The notes beneath the pieces were generated by a model that saw only the letters and a program-made list of their open reading frames with translations, was not told the origin of the DNA and did not search any database. This document shows positions 1 to 7,737 of a stretch of DNA of 64,000 bases, piece after piece. The number at the start of each line of letters is the position of its first letter. Position 1 is the stretch's first letter. A program made the translations under genes and the position numbers. This DNA comes from Nocardia panacis. GTDB taxonomy: Bacteria > Actinomycetota > Actinomycetes > Mycobacteriales > Mycobacteriaceae. The DNA lies in contig NZ_QZFU01000055.1 of assembly GCF_003598715.1 (NCBI RefSeq), positions 248,001 through 312,000 on the forward strand. Reading direction: 5' to 3'.

Positions 1-58
1 CGACTCGACTCGATGCGTCGAGATAGCACATACGTTCGATATCGGATACGCTCCACTC

Positions 59-709
59 ATGGCCGCACCACTTCAGGCATCGCTGTTCGATGAGTTGGGG
101 CTGGACGGATCAGGGTCCGACGCGACCGAACTCGGATCGCTCGCCACCCTCCGGCGCACGGAGCTGTCGCACGGCGCCCGGGTCGATCTGCGTCCCGGAT
201 GGCTCACCGGATCCGACACACTCTTCGCCCGTCTGGCCGAGGAGGTTCCCTGGCGGGCCGAGCGTCGCCCGATGTACGACAGGGTGGTCGCGGTCCCCCG
301 CCTGCTGCACCACTACGGCGAGCACGCCCCGCTACCGGACCCGATCCTCGCGCAGGCTCGAGATGCGTTGTCGGAACACTATTTTCCGGAGCTGGGCGAG
401 CCGTTCGCCACGACGGGCCTGTGCTACTACCGCGACGGGCGCGACAGCGTCGCCTGGCACGGCGACACCCTCGGACGCGGGGCCACCGAGGACACCATGG
501 TCGCCATCCTTTCCCTGGGGGCCGCGCGCCCACTGCTGCTCCGGCCCAGGGGCGGCGGCGGCCCCAGCCTGCGTTTTCCCGCAGGTCACGGAGATCTGCT
601 CGTCATGGGCGGCACCTGCCAGCGGACCTGGGAGCATGCCGTCCCCAAATCCCGCACGGCCACCGGTCCCCGGATCAGCGTCCAATTCCGCCCGCGCAGC
701 GTCCGCTGA
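59..709 (+). CDS. AlkB-like 2-oxoglutarate/Fe(II) dioxygenase (alkylated nucleic acid repair)
   Basis: A 216-residue protein of the AlkB family, which oxidatively removes alkyl groups from damaged bases using 2-oxoglutarate, O2 and Fe(II). Visible ligands are H134 and D136 in WHGD, the distal H193 in TWEHAVPK, and two arginines (R205, R211) in GPRISVQFRPR that fit the RxxxxxR cosubstrate signature. The length suits bacterial AlkB. The N-terminus carries QASLFDEL near residues 6-13, resembling a sliding-clamp-binding QxxLF peptide; this is only a resemblance. The start is the first ATG, with just 58 bases upstream in the window, so promoter context cannot be judged. No adjacent ada or alkA gene is present. 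The family assignment is strong; the exact substrate is unknown. Confidence 0.9.
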   Translation: MAAPLQASLFDELGLDGSGSDATELGSLATLRRTELSHGARVDLRPGWLTGSDTLFARLAEEVPWRAERRPMYDRVVAVPRLLHHYGEHAPLPDPILAQARDALSEHYFPELGEPFATTGLCYYRDGRDSVAWHGDTLGRGATEDTMVAILSLGAARPLLLRPRGGGGPSLRFPAGHGDLLVMGGTCQRTWEHAVPKSRTATGPRISVQFRPRSVR

Positions 710-813
710 CCCGTAGGCCCGGTGTCAACCCAGCGGCCAAGCCAGGTTGAACAGCGCGTGACGAGGTTGCATGCGGGCTACCTGATCAGGTTTCGAGTCG
801 ATAAAGTATCAAG

Positions 814-1524
814 ATGACTAGACCGGGGGCAGGTGTGCTGGCAGTAATGCCGCTGCACACCCTCAGCGAGGTACATGGTGCGGCCGGGCTCCGCGAGCGG
901 CTGCTGGTCGAGTTCGGCGCGCTGCCCGATTCCCGATTGCCCACGCGGGCTTTGGAATTGGCGAGCGACCTGCACCGCGAGGATCGATACGGGCGCGAAC
1001 CATATCTGAGTCATCTACTGCGGGTGGCGATTCGGATCATCAGCCACTACGAGGTGCGTGATCCGGAGGTGGTGGCGGCCGGACTGCTGCACGACGCGGT
1101 GGAGGATCACCCGGCGGAGCTGGCCGCTGGGCGACCCGGGCCTGCCGCTGCGGCCGCACTCGACGAACTGGCGGACAGGTTCGGGAGTCGGGTCGCGGAA
1201 ATCGTTGCGGCGGTGACCAATCCGCCCCGCGATCCGACTCTCGACCGACATACGCAGTATCGCGAGAATGTGGCGGCGAAATTGGATCGCGCACCGTGGG
1301 CGCGGGTGGTGAAGCTGTCCGACTTCACCGACAACGGTGTGGGCATCCTCTATGCGGGCGATTCGCACATGCACCGTCTGGCCACCAAGTACCGCCCGCT
1401 CACCAATGTGTATCGCGACCTGGTCACCCGGCCCGACACTCCGCTGGCCGAGCATGTCAAACAGCATATTCTCGGCCAACTCGATCTCGCCGACGAGCGT
1501 TTCGCCGCCATCTTGGACAATTAG
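814..1524 (+). CDS. HD-domain metal-dependent phosphohydrolase (RelA/SpoT hydrolase-like)
   Basis: A 236-residue protein with an HD-type fold: a first histidine in YLSHLLRVA (about residue 67), the HD pair in LLHDAVEDH (about residues 93-94) and a distal aspartate in VVKLSDFTDN. The layout resembles the (p)ppGpp hydrolase domain of Rel proteins, but there is no synthetase, TGS or ACT domain, so it could be a small alarmone hydrolase (Mesh1-like) or another nucleotide phosphohydrolase. Starts at 814 (ATG) and 847 (ATG, MPLHTL) are both possible; neither has a strong ribosome-binding site. Its stop overlaps the stop of the convergent TetR gene. Fold confident, substrate not. Confidence 0.8.
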   Translation: MTRPGAGVLAVMPLHTLSEVHGAAGLRERLLVEFGALPDSRLPTRALELASDLHREDRYGREPYLSHLLRVAIRIISHYEVRDPEVVAAGLLHDAVEDHPAELAAGRPGPAAAAALDELADRFGSRVAEIVAAVTNPPRDPTLDRHTQYRENVAAKLDRAPWARVVKLSDFTDNGVGILYAGDSHMHRLATKYRPLTNVYRDLVTRPDTPLAEHVKQHILGQLDLADERFAAILDN

Positions 1525-2096
1525 GGCGCGCGCAACACCGACTCGACCAGTTCGCGCACCGCTTCCAGCAGTCGATCGGACTCCCCCGTGCGCACCATGG
1601 TGGGCACCAACTCTCCGCCGAAGCTCGCCAGCAGCAGTCCCGCGACGATTTCGGCATCGATATCGGGGCGCAGCTCGCGCAGCAGTTCGGTGGTGTGCCG
1701 CGCCCAGAATCCGTGGAATTCCGCGCTGCGCGGATGCGGCGGCATCGCGTTGTAGGCGACGATCAGTTCGAGATTGTCGATGACCAGCCGGGCGAATCCC
1801 TCGAAGAAGGCCAGTAGCCGGTCGCGGGCAGGCGCGTCGGGTCCCAGCGGCGGCGGGCCTTCCTGCACCGCGCACATCAATTCGATGGCGGGTTCGCCGA
1901 CGAGTTCGTGCAGCAGTCCCGCGCGACTTCCGAACCGGTGGAAGATGGTGCCCTTGCCGACGCCCGCCGCAGCCGCGACCCGGTCCATGGTGACCGCCTG
2001 CGCCCCGTGCTCGAGGAGCATGGCCCTGGTCGCGTCGAGGATCGCGCGCCGATTGCGGGACGCGTCGGAGCGTTCCCTGGGACGCTGGTCGGCCAT
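1521..2096 (-). CDS. TetR/AcrR family transcriptional regulator
   Basis: A 191-residue regulator with an N-terminal TetR helix-turn-helix: RAILDATRAMLLEHG, then a recognition region VAAAAGVGKGTIFHRFGS at about residues 35-52, followed by a helical ligand-binding domain. The ATG at 2096 (MADQRP) is chosen because it has an upstream AAGGAAAG and gives the usual length; an upstream in-frame start at 2150 would overlap the operator. It is divergent from the quinone-oxidoreductase-like gene at 2197, and the 100-bp gap holds two related 15-bp operator-like elements. Local repression of itself and that gene is therefore likely. The ligand is unknown; an electrophile or quinone is a guess from the neighbour. 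Confidence 0.92.
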   Translation of the reverse strand: MADQRPRERSDASRNRRAILDATRAMLLEHGAQAVTMDRVAAAAGVGKGTIFHRFGSRAGLLHELVGEPAIELMCAVQEGPPPLGPDAPARDRLLAFFEGFARLVIDNLELIVAYNAMPPHPRSAEFHGFWARHTTELLRELRPDIDAEIVAGLLLASFGGELVPTMVRTGESDRLLEAVRELVESVLRAP

Positions 2097-2134
2097 GCCA
2101 CCCACTTTCCTTGCCGGAGATAGCCATTGACAAC

Positions 2135-2182
2135 TTGACCGTCGGTCCATATCGTTTCGACACGAACTGGACTATCAGTCAA
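2135..2182. promoter_or_regulatory. Twin operator for the divergent TetR regulator
   Basis: Two 15-bp elements of the form TTGAC-N5-GTCCA occur in opposite orientation: TTGACCGTCGGTCCA at 2135-2149 and TGGACTATCAGTCAA at 2168-2182. Each is itself an imperfect palindrome and together they form a larger inverted repeat. Their centres are 33 bp apart, about three helical turns, suiting two TetR dimers on one DNA face. They lie between the divergent TetR and oxidoreductase genes, where both promoters must be. Confidence 0.65.
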
Positions 2183-2196
2183 CTTATGGAGCGATC

Positions 2197-3156
2197 ATGC
2201 GAGCAATCGTAATCAACGCCGTCGGCGGCCCCGAAGTCCTCATCCCCGCCGAGGTCCCCACCCCGCAGGCCGGACCGGGTGAGCTGGTCATTCGCGCCGA
2301 GGCCATTCCCGTACTGCAACCCGAGACGGCGATGCGCTCCGGGGTTTTCCCGATGAGCATGGAACTGCCCGCCGTCTTCGGCTCCCAGGCCGTCGGCGTG
2401 GTGACCGAGGTCGGCGCGGACGTCGACCCGACACTGCTGGGAGTTCGCGTCGCCACGGCCGGATCCGGAGCCTACGCCGAATTCGTCAGCGCCCCTGCGG
2501 CATCCATCGCGCGAGTGCCGCAGGGCGTCACGCCCGCCGACGCCGCCGCCGTGCTCATGAGCGGTTCGGTGGCGCTGACGCTGCTCGACCGCGCGGCGCT
2601 GCGCGGCGGCGAAACCGTTGTCATCGAGGCGGCGGCCACGGGCGTCGGCGGGTTCCTGACCCAGTTGGCGAAGGAATTCGGTGCGGGCCGGATCATCGCG
2701 ACCTGCGGTCCGGACAAGGCCACCCGCGCCCGCGAACTCGGCGCGGACGACGTCATCGACCACACCGATCCGAACTGGCCAGCGCGCCTGCGCGAGATCC
2801 TCGGCGCCGCGACGGCGGACGTCGTCTTCGACTCGATCGGCGGGTCGACCGCCGCGGATCTGCTCCCCGCCATGACCCCGGTGCACGGCCGAATGCTGAG
2901 CTACGGGTTCCTGTCCGGCGCTCCCGCGCAGATCTCGACCGTCGACCTGCTCGCAGGCGGTCTGACCAGCACCGCCTGCGCGGGACCAGACTGGCTCGAC
3001 CTCGTCGCCGGCAATCGAGGCCCGATCCTGGAACGCCTCGCGGCGGGCGGCCTCGACCCGATGCTCGCGGCCGAACTACCCCTCGAAGCGGCGAGCGAGG
3101 CGCACCGCCGCATCGAGGAGCGCAGCCCCCTCGGCCGAATCGTGCTGCGACCCTAG
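2197..3156 (+). CDS. Zinc-independent quinone-oxidoreductase-like MDR dehydrogenase
   Basis: A 319-residue medium-chain dehydrogenase/reductase. It has an N-terminal GroES-like domain (GPGELVIRAEAIPVL, AVFGSQAVGVVTEVG) and a Rossmann NADPH-binding segment AAATGVGGFLTQLAKEFGA at about residues 147-165, the counterpart of the QOR AAAGGVG loop. The cysteine ligands of the structural zinc are absent, pointing to the zinc-free quinone oxidoreductase branch. GGAG at 2187-2190 supports the ATG. Expression is probably controlled by the divergent TetR protein through the twin operator. Plausible role: NADPH-dependent reduction of quinones or activated alkenes, for detoxification. A bidirectional terminator follows at 3159-3200. 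Confidence 0.88.
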   Translation: MRAIVINAVGGPEVLIPAEVPTPQAGPGELVIRAEAIPVLQPETAMRSGVFPMSMELPAVFGSQAVGVVTEVGADVDPTLLGVRVATAGSGAYAEFVSAPAASIARVPQGVTPADAAAVLMSGSVALTLLDRAALRGGETVVIEAAATGVGGFLTQLAKEFGAGRIIATCGPDKATRARELGADDVIDHTDPNWPARLREILGAATADVVFDSIGGSTAADLLPAMTPVHGRMLSYGFLSGAPAQISTVDLLAGGLTSTACAGPDWLDLVAGNRGPILERLAAGGLDPMLAAELPLEAASEAHRRIEERSPLGRIVLRP

Positions 3157-3158
3157 AG

Positions 3159-3200
3159 CCCTGTGTCGAAGTCTCGATCAGGCCGGACTTCGACACAGGG
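3159..3200. terminator. Bidirectional rho-independent-type hairpin
   Basis: Perfect 15-bp inverted repeat: CCCTGTGTCGAAGTC at 3159-3173 and GACTTCGACACAGGG at 3186-3200, with a 12-nt loop. It begins just after the stop of the oxidoreductase gene and ends just before the stop of the convergent FAD monooxygenase, so it can serve both. No clear T-tract follows. Confidence 0.75.
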
Positions 3201-3209
3201 GCCGGCGAA

Positions 3210-4442
3210 TCAGGCCGCGCGGCGGGCGAATTCGGGACTGTGCTCCGGCAGGAAGCCACGGGCGACCAGGTACGGCGGAATGCTGCGCACCACCGGAATG
3301 CGCCGGAACACCCGAACCGACCGGGCGGGCCGCTGCGCCCCCCTCAGGTTGATCCGCCCGGCCAGCGCCGGAGCCACCGCGACGGCATGCATGAACCGCT
3401 GCATCGCCTGGGTCAGCACGGTCGGCAACTCCCTGCGACGCTGCACCCGCGCCAGATCCTCGCGCCGCACCCGGCCCGCGACCAGTTTCGGCGCGAGAAT
3501 TCGGGCCGCCGCCACCGCATCCTGCACGGCCAGGTTGATGCCGATCCCACCCACCGGCGACATGGCGTGCGCGGCATCGCCGAGGCAGAGCAGACCGTCG
3601 ACATACCAGCGGCGCAATCGATCCAACTGGACATCGAGGAGTTTCACGTCGTCCCAGTTCTCCAGTGCGTCGACCCTGTCGCCGAGCCAGGTCACGACAT
3701 CGGCGATACCGCCCACCATGTCGCGCACCGGTCCGCGACGCGCCTGCGCATCGCTGCCCTTGGCGATGAGCACCGCGACCTGCCAGTACTCGCCGCGATC
3801 GAACATCACTCCGGCCCGATGGTGACCGGCGAACGGAATGATTCCGGAGGGGTCGAGCGCGGTGCGCGGCAGTCGGAACCACCACACATCCATCGGCGTC
3901 GGCCAGCGCTTCTTGGGCAGTTCCGCCGCGCGACGCAGCAGCGAGGCACGCCCATCGGTGGCGACGGTCAGATCGGCCAGGATTCGGCCGGATTCACCCG
4001 CGGTGGTGCGATATTCGACGCCGAGCACCTTCTCGCCATTGCGCACCAGCCCCGTCGCCTCGGTATTCATCCGCAGGTGGAAGTTGGGCTCCGCGTCGGC
4101 GCTGCGCGCCAACAGATCTAGCAGATCCCACTGCGGCACCATGGCGATGTACTTGTGCCTGCCCGGCAGATTCCGCAGCGAGAACAGCACCTGCATGGAC
4201 CCGCGCATCGGCAACTGCACCGAGTCGATTCTGCGCTGGGGCAGCTTGGCGAACTCCGCGCCGAGCCCCAACTCGTCGAGCAGATCCAAGGTGGTCGGGT
4301 GCACCGTATCCCCGCGGAAATCGCGCAGGAAATCCCGATGCTTCTCCAAAACCGTGACCTCGACCCCGGCCCTGGCGAGCAGCAATCCGAGCACCATACC
4401 CGCAGGCCCACCACCCGCGATCAAACATGTAGTGCGTTCCAT
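3210..4442 (-). CDS. FAD-dependent monooxygenase/oxidoreductase (UbiH/PHBH-like)
   Basis: A 410-residue flavoprotein. The N-terminus has the dinucleotide-binding motif CLIAGGGPAGMVLGLLLARA followed by VTVLEKH. A second FAD motif, LCLGDAAHAMSPVGGIGINL, lies in the C-terminal third. This is the plan of class A flavin monooxygenases (aromatic hydroxylases, UbiH, tetracycline-destructase-like enzymes). The ATG at 4442 is preceded by GGGAGGA at good spacing; a longer frame upstream lacks such a site. It stands alone, with a 378-bp upstream gap. The substrate cannot be read from sequence. Confidence 0.88.
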   Translation of the reverse strand: MERTTCLIAGGGPAGMVLGLLLARAGVEVTVLEKHRDFLRDFRGDTVHPTTLDLLDELGLGAEFAKLPQRRIDSVQLPMRGSMQVLFSLRNLPGRHKYIAMVPQWDLLDLLARSADAEPNFHLRMNTEATGLVRNGEKVLGVEYRTTAGESGRILADLTVATDGRASLLRRAAELPKKRWPTPMDVWWFRLPRTALDPSGIIPFAGHHRAGVMFDRGEYWQVAVLIAKGSDAQARRGPVRDMVGGIADVVTWLGDRVDALENWDDVKLLDVQLDRLRRWYVDGLLCLGDAAHAMSPVGGIGINLAVQDAVAAARILAPKLVAGRVRREDLARVQRRRELPTVLTQAMQRFMHAVAVAPALAGRINLRGAQRPARSVRVFRRIPVVRSIPPYLVARGFLPEHSPEFARRAA

Positions 4443-4777
4443 CGATCGTCCTCCCTGAATGCGCGCCCAATGGACACGCGGATCGGTAAAACATTCGATG
4501 TGCACCCACCATCCATCATAGACCGCGCGACGAAAAATGGTGGCCGCCAAGCGCTCTCACCTGTCGCGCGGCCGGGCCACGATGGGATGGGGGTGATCCG
4601 ACGAACCGGGGATTGACCTCGAGTGCGGTTGAGGTACCAGGATCGACTGCGAGACCCGGACCGATACAGTCCTCGTTCACCCGGCCGGGTCTCTACCGGG
4701 AAGACTCCCGCCGGAGATACCAGTACACCCGTCGGCGGGAGTCGCCCGTCCCGGACGAAAAGCCTCTCGAAACAAGA
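4443..4777. other. Intergenic region upstream of the FAD monooxygenase, with a second hairpin
   Basis: No convincing gene is seen. Besides the nusB terminator at 4778-4807 it holds a perfect 11-bp inverted repeat, GACTCCCGCCG at 4703-4713 and CGGCGGGAGTC at 4733-4743, around a 19-nt loop. The monooxygenase promoter should lie here, but no clear -35/-10 pair was identified. The second hairpin could be a back-up terminator, a leader structure or an operator; sequence alone does not decide. Confidence 0.4.
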
Positions 4778-4807
4778 ACGGCCGCATCCGTATTCGGATG
4801 CGGCCGT
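4778..4807 (-). terminator. Rho-independent terminator of the pepQ-efp-nusB operon
   Basis: Perfect 13-bp stem ACGGCCGCATCCG / CGGATGCGGCCGT with a 4-nt loop. On the minus strand it is followed by the T-rich run TCTTGTTTC, the classic intrinsic terminator arrangement. It starts 13 bases after the nusB stop. Confidence 0.85.
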
Positions 4808-4820
4808 CGATCGTGTTCTG

Positions 4821-5330
4821 TTATGCGTCCGGCTCGGGACGCCGGGTCGCGGCGGCCGCGGCCCGCACCTGCGCGGCGACCAGCACCACCTGACCGAGCA
4901 CACCATTGACGAAGGAGGGCGAATCGTCGGTGGACAGCTCCTTGGCCAGCTCCACCGCCTCATCCACCGCGACCACGGGGGGAACGTCGTTGGCGTACAA
5001 CAACTCCCACACCGCGACACGCAGAATGGCCCGATCCACGGCGGGTAGCCGGGACAACTCCCAATCCTTCAGATAGGACTCGATGGTGCCGTCCACCCGG
5101 TCCAGATCGTCGGCGACGCCTTCGACCAGGGTGCGGGTGTAGGCGTGCACCGGGGCGATCTGCTGGTCGCCCACGGACAGCTCGACCCGCTCCTGCACCA
5201 GATCGGCCGCGTCGACATCGCGGGCCTCCGCCTCGAAAAGCAGATCCACCGCGCGGCGCCGGGCCTTGTGCCGCGCGCCGAGCTTCTTGTATGTGGACTT
5301 TCGGTCCACCGACTCCTCCGCCACCGTCAC
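4821..5330 (-). CDS. nusB: Transcription antitermination factor NusB
   Basis: A 169-residue all-helical NusB. Family features include ARHKARRRAVDLLFEAEARD near the N-terminus and DRAILRVAVWELLYANDVPP with AVDEAVELAKELS and FVNGVLGQV in the C-terminal half. NusB pairs with NusE (S10) on boxA RNA to prevent premature termination in rRNA operons. It lies 12 bp downstream of efp in a pepQ-efp-nusB operon, the order seen in mycobacteria, and is followed by a strong intrinsic terminator. Confidence 0.97.
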   Translation of the reverse strand: MTVAEESVDRKSTYKKLGARHKARRRAVDLLFEAEARDVDAADLVQERVELSVGDQQIAPVHAYTRTLVEGVADDLDRVDGTIESYLKDWELSRLPAVDRAILRVAVWELLYANDVPPVVAVDEAVELAKELSTDDSPSFVNGVLGQVVLVAAQVRAAAAATRRPEPDA

Positions 5331-5342
5331 ATTATCGCCGAA

Positions 5343-5906
5343 TCAGGAGGCGACGCGGCCGAGGTAGCTGCCATCGCGCGAATCGATGCGCAGCTTGTCG
5401 CCGGTGTTGATGAACAGCGGCACCTGGACCTCGGCGCCCGTCTCCAGGGTGGCGGGCTTGGTGCCGCCGGTGGAGCGGTCGCCCTGCAGGCCGATATCGG
5501 TGTGCTGGACCACCAGCTCGATCGAGACCGGGAGCTCGACGAACAGCGCCTCACCCTCGTGCATCGCCACCTGGACCGGCATGTTCTCCAGCAGGAAGCG
5601 CGCGCCCTCGCCGATGGTCTTCTCGCCGATACCGATCTGGTCGTAGGTTTCGCCGTCCATGAAGATGTAGTCCGACCCGTCGTGGTACAGGTAGGTCATA
5701 TCGCGGCGGTCGACGGTCGCGGTCTCCACCTTGACACCGGCGTTGAAGGTCTTGTCCACGACCTTGCCGGAAACGACATTCTTCAGTTTGGTCCGCACGA
5801 ACGCCGGACCCTTACCCGGCTTGACATGCTGGAACTCGACGATCTGCTGGAGCTGATTATCGATTTTCAGCACGAGGCCGTTCTTGAAGTCGCTGGTGTC
5901 CGCCAC
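5343..5906 (-). CDS. efp: Translation elongation factor P
   Basis: A 187-residue EF-P, which relieves ribosome stalling at polyproline. The KOW-like N-terminal domain has VEFQHVKPGKGPAFVRTKLKN with the tip-loop lysine at about K32 (in PGKGPA). The two OB domains follow, with the C-terminal signature GDKLRIDSRDGSYLGRV. Full length for the family. It is 36 bp downstream of pepQ and 12 bp upstream of nusB. No EF-P modification gene (epmA/B, earP) is adjacent. Confidence 0.98.
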   Translation of the reverse strand: MADTSDFKNGLVLKIDNQLQQIVEFQHVKPGKGPAFVRTKLKNVVSGKVVDKTFNAGVKVETATVDRRDMTYLYHDGSDYIFMDGETYDQIGIGEKTIGEGARFLLENMPVQVAMHEGEALFVELPVSIELVVQHTDIGLQGDRSTGGTKPATLETGAEVQVPLFINTGDKLRIDSRDGSYLGRVAS

Positions 5907-5942
5907 TGTCCTCGGATCTCCTTGTTCTGGGCACGACCGACG

Positions 5943-7070
5943 TCACTCGACGACGGTCAGGTCTTTGCTGGTGCGGGTGAGCAGTTCCGGGCCCCCTTCG
6001 CGCACCACGAGCGTGTCCTCGATCCGGACCCCGCCGCGGCCGGGAAAGTACACACCTGGTTCGACGGTCACCGCCACGCCAGACAGCAGTGTACCGGTTC
6101 CGGTTTTGGCCAATCCCGGCGCTTCGTGGATGCGCAGTCCGACCCCGTGCCCGAGCCCGTGCACGAACAGCGCGCCATGCCCCGCCGCCTCGATCACCGC
6201 GCGGGCCGCGCCGTCGACGCTCACCACCGAGGCGCCCGGTTTCAGCGCCTCCCGACCGGCCCGCTGCGCCGCCCGCACCAGCGCGTACACCTCGCGCTGC
6301 CAGTCACTGGCCGCGCCCAGCACGAAGGTGCGGGTCATATCGGAGTGGTAGCCGCCGACCACCGCGCCGAAATCGAGCTTCACGAAATCGCCCCTGCGCA
6401 GCACCGCATCGGTGGGACGGTGGTGCGGGACGGCCGAATTCGCGCCTGCCGCGACGATGGTGGTGAAGGCGATCGCCTGGGCGCCCGCCTCGAACATGGC
6501 CCACTCCAGATCCCTGGCCACCTGGCGTTCGGTGCGACCCGGACGCAGCGCGCCACTCGCCAGCAGCGCGGCCAATCCGGCATCGCCCGCCGCGCAGGCC
6601 GCGCGCAACTGCTCGACCTCGTAGGGGTCCTTGACCAGGCGCAACTGCTCGACCAGGCCCGGCGTCGGCACCAGTTCCAGACCGGTGCTCTGATCCTCGA
6701 AGCCGCGATGCTGGTCGACCGTCACCACATGGCTCTCGAAACCGACCCGCCCCAACTGCCACTCCCCCGCCAGTTCGACGATTCGGCGGGCGCTCGCGCG
6801 GGCGATCTCCGCCCGCAGATCCGGAACCTGCTCGGCGACCTGGGTGCGGTAGCGGCCATCGGTGCAGATGACCGTTCGATCCTCACCATTTCGGGTATCC
6901 CAGCAATGCACCAGCAGCACCGCGTTGGATCCGGTGAAGCCGGTCAGGTACCGGATATTCACCAGGTCCGTGACGAGCAGCGCGTCGATCTCGTTCTCCA
7001 CCAGCAGACTGCGCAGTGCGCCGCGCCGCGCCGCGTAGTCGGGGATCAGGCCCGCATGATCAGCACCCAT
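5943..7070 (-). CDS. pepQ: Xaa-Pro aminopeptidase/dipeptidase (M24B, PepQ-like)
   Basis: A 375-residue M24B metallopeptidase that cleaves X-Pro bonds in the cytoplasm. The N-terminal creatinase-like domain has the conserved ALLVTDLVNIRYLTGFTGSN. The pita-bread catalytic domain shows the metal ligands: aspartates in LDFGAVVGGYHSDMTRTFV, the histidine in HGLGHGVGLRIHE, and glutamates in VEPGVYFPG and VRIEDTLVV. First gene of the pepQ-efp-nusB operon, as in mycobacteria. A prolidase beside the polyproline-stall factor EF-P is suggestive, but only circumstantially. Confidence 0.95.
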   Translation of the reverse strand: MGADHAGLIPDYAARRGALRSLLVENEIDALLVTDLVNIRYLTGFTGSNAVLLVHCWDTRNGEDRTVICTDGRYRTQVAEQVPDLRAEIARASARRIVELAGEWQLGRVGFESHVVTVDQHRGFEDQSTGLELVPTPGLVEQLRLVKDPYEVEQLRAACAAGDAGLAALLASGALRPGRTERQVARDLEWAMFEAGAQAIAFTTIVAAGANSAVPHHRPTDAVLRRGDFVKLDFGAVVGGYHSDMTRTFVLGAASDWQREVYALVRAAQRAGREALKPGASVVSVDGAARAVIEAAGHGALFVHGLGHGVGLRIHEAPGLAKTGTGTLLSGVAVTVEPGVYFPGRGGVRIEDTLVVREGGPELLTRTSKDLTVVE

Positions 7071-7216
7071 GGCTCAAAGCTACCGCCGTGCGTCCTCCGT
7101 CGACACCCAGCACGGTTCTCGGTTGTGGAGTACGCGATGTTCACTGTGGATCGTTTTCTCCACAATCCGGGATTCGGGGCTGCGCGTCGATATCCGACGG
7201 GAGGAGGGTGAATCGC

Positions 7217-7660
7217 ATGTCCTCCGTTGCGGTTTCCGTCCTCGCGCTGTGGTGCGCGGCGCTCAGCGCCTTCGATCTGCGCTCGCGCAGGCTGCCCAAC
7301 GCGCTCACCGGCGCGGGCGCGATCGGCATCCTCGGATACGCCCTCGGCATCGGGCGATTCGGGGCGGCCCTGCTGGGTGCGGCGCTACTGGCCCTGCCGT
7401 ACCTGCTCATCCATCTGTGCACGCCAAGAGGATTCGGCGCGGGCGATGTCAAACTGGCCGTCGGGCTCGGGGCCGTCGCCGCACTCGCGGGTCCGCGCAC
7501 CTGGGCCGTGGCCGCGATAGCCGCACCGGTGCTGACGGCGGTCATCGGGGCGGCAGCGCTGGGTCTGCGCCGCATCAGAGGCGGTGACGCGCCCGGCCCG
7601 TTGCCGCACGCGCCCGCCATGTGCCTGAGCACCGCGCTCGCAATAGCGCTGGTGCCATGA
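7217..7660 (+). CDS. A24 prepilin-type peptidase (short form, no methylase domain)
   Basis: A 147-residue integral-membrane aspartyl peptidase of the A24 family. The two catalytic aspartates are visible: one in SAFDLRSRRLPN (about residue 18) and one in the GxGD motif of GFGAGDVKLAVG (about residue 74). Four to five hydrophobic helices surround them. The N-terminal zinc/methylase domain of full PilD is missing, as in many actinobacterial homologues. The ATG at 7217 follows GGGAGGAGGG. No tad/flp pilus genes are adjacent; the gene lies 77 bp before aroC and may be co-transcribed with it. Confidence 0.87.
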   Translation: MSSVAVSVLALWCAALSAFDLRSRRLPNALTGAGAIGILGYALGIGRFGAALLGAALLALPYLLIHLCTPRGFGAGDVKLAVGLGAVAALAGPRTWAVAAIAAPVLTAVIGAAALGLRRIRGGDAPGPLPHAPAMCLSTALAIALVP

Positions 7661-7737
7661 GGTCCACCGGATTCGCACCACCGCCCGGCGGCGGGCCACC
7701 TGCCCACAACGCCGCCCCGACATGGAAGGATGAAGCT

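Noticed and set aside
5145..7211. Long open frame on the plus strand opposite nusB, efp and pepQ
   Set aside because: It is antisense to three well-supported genes, has no recognisable domain and reflects high-GC codon bias.
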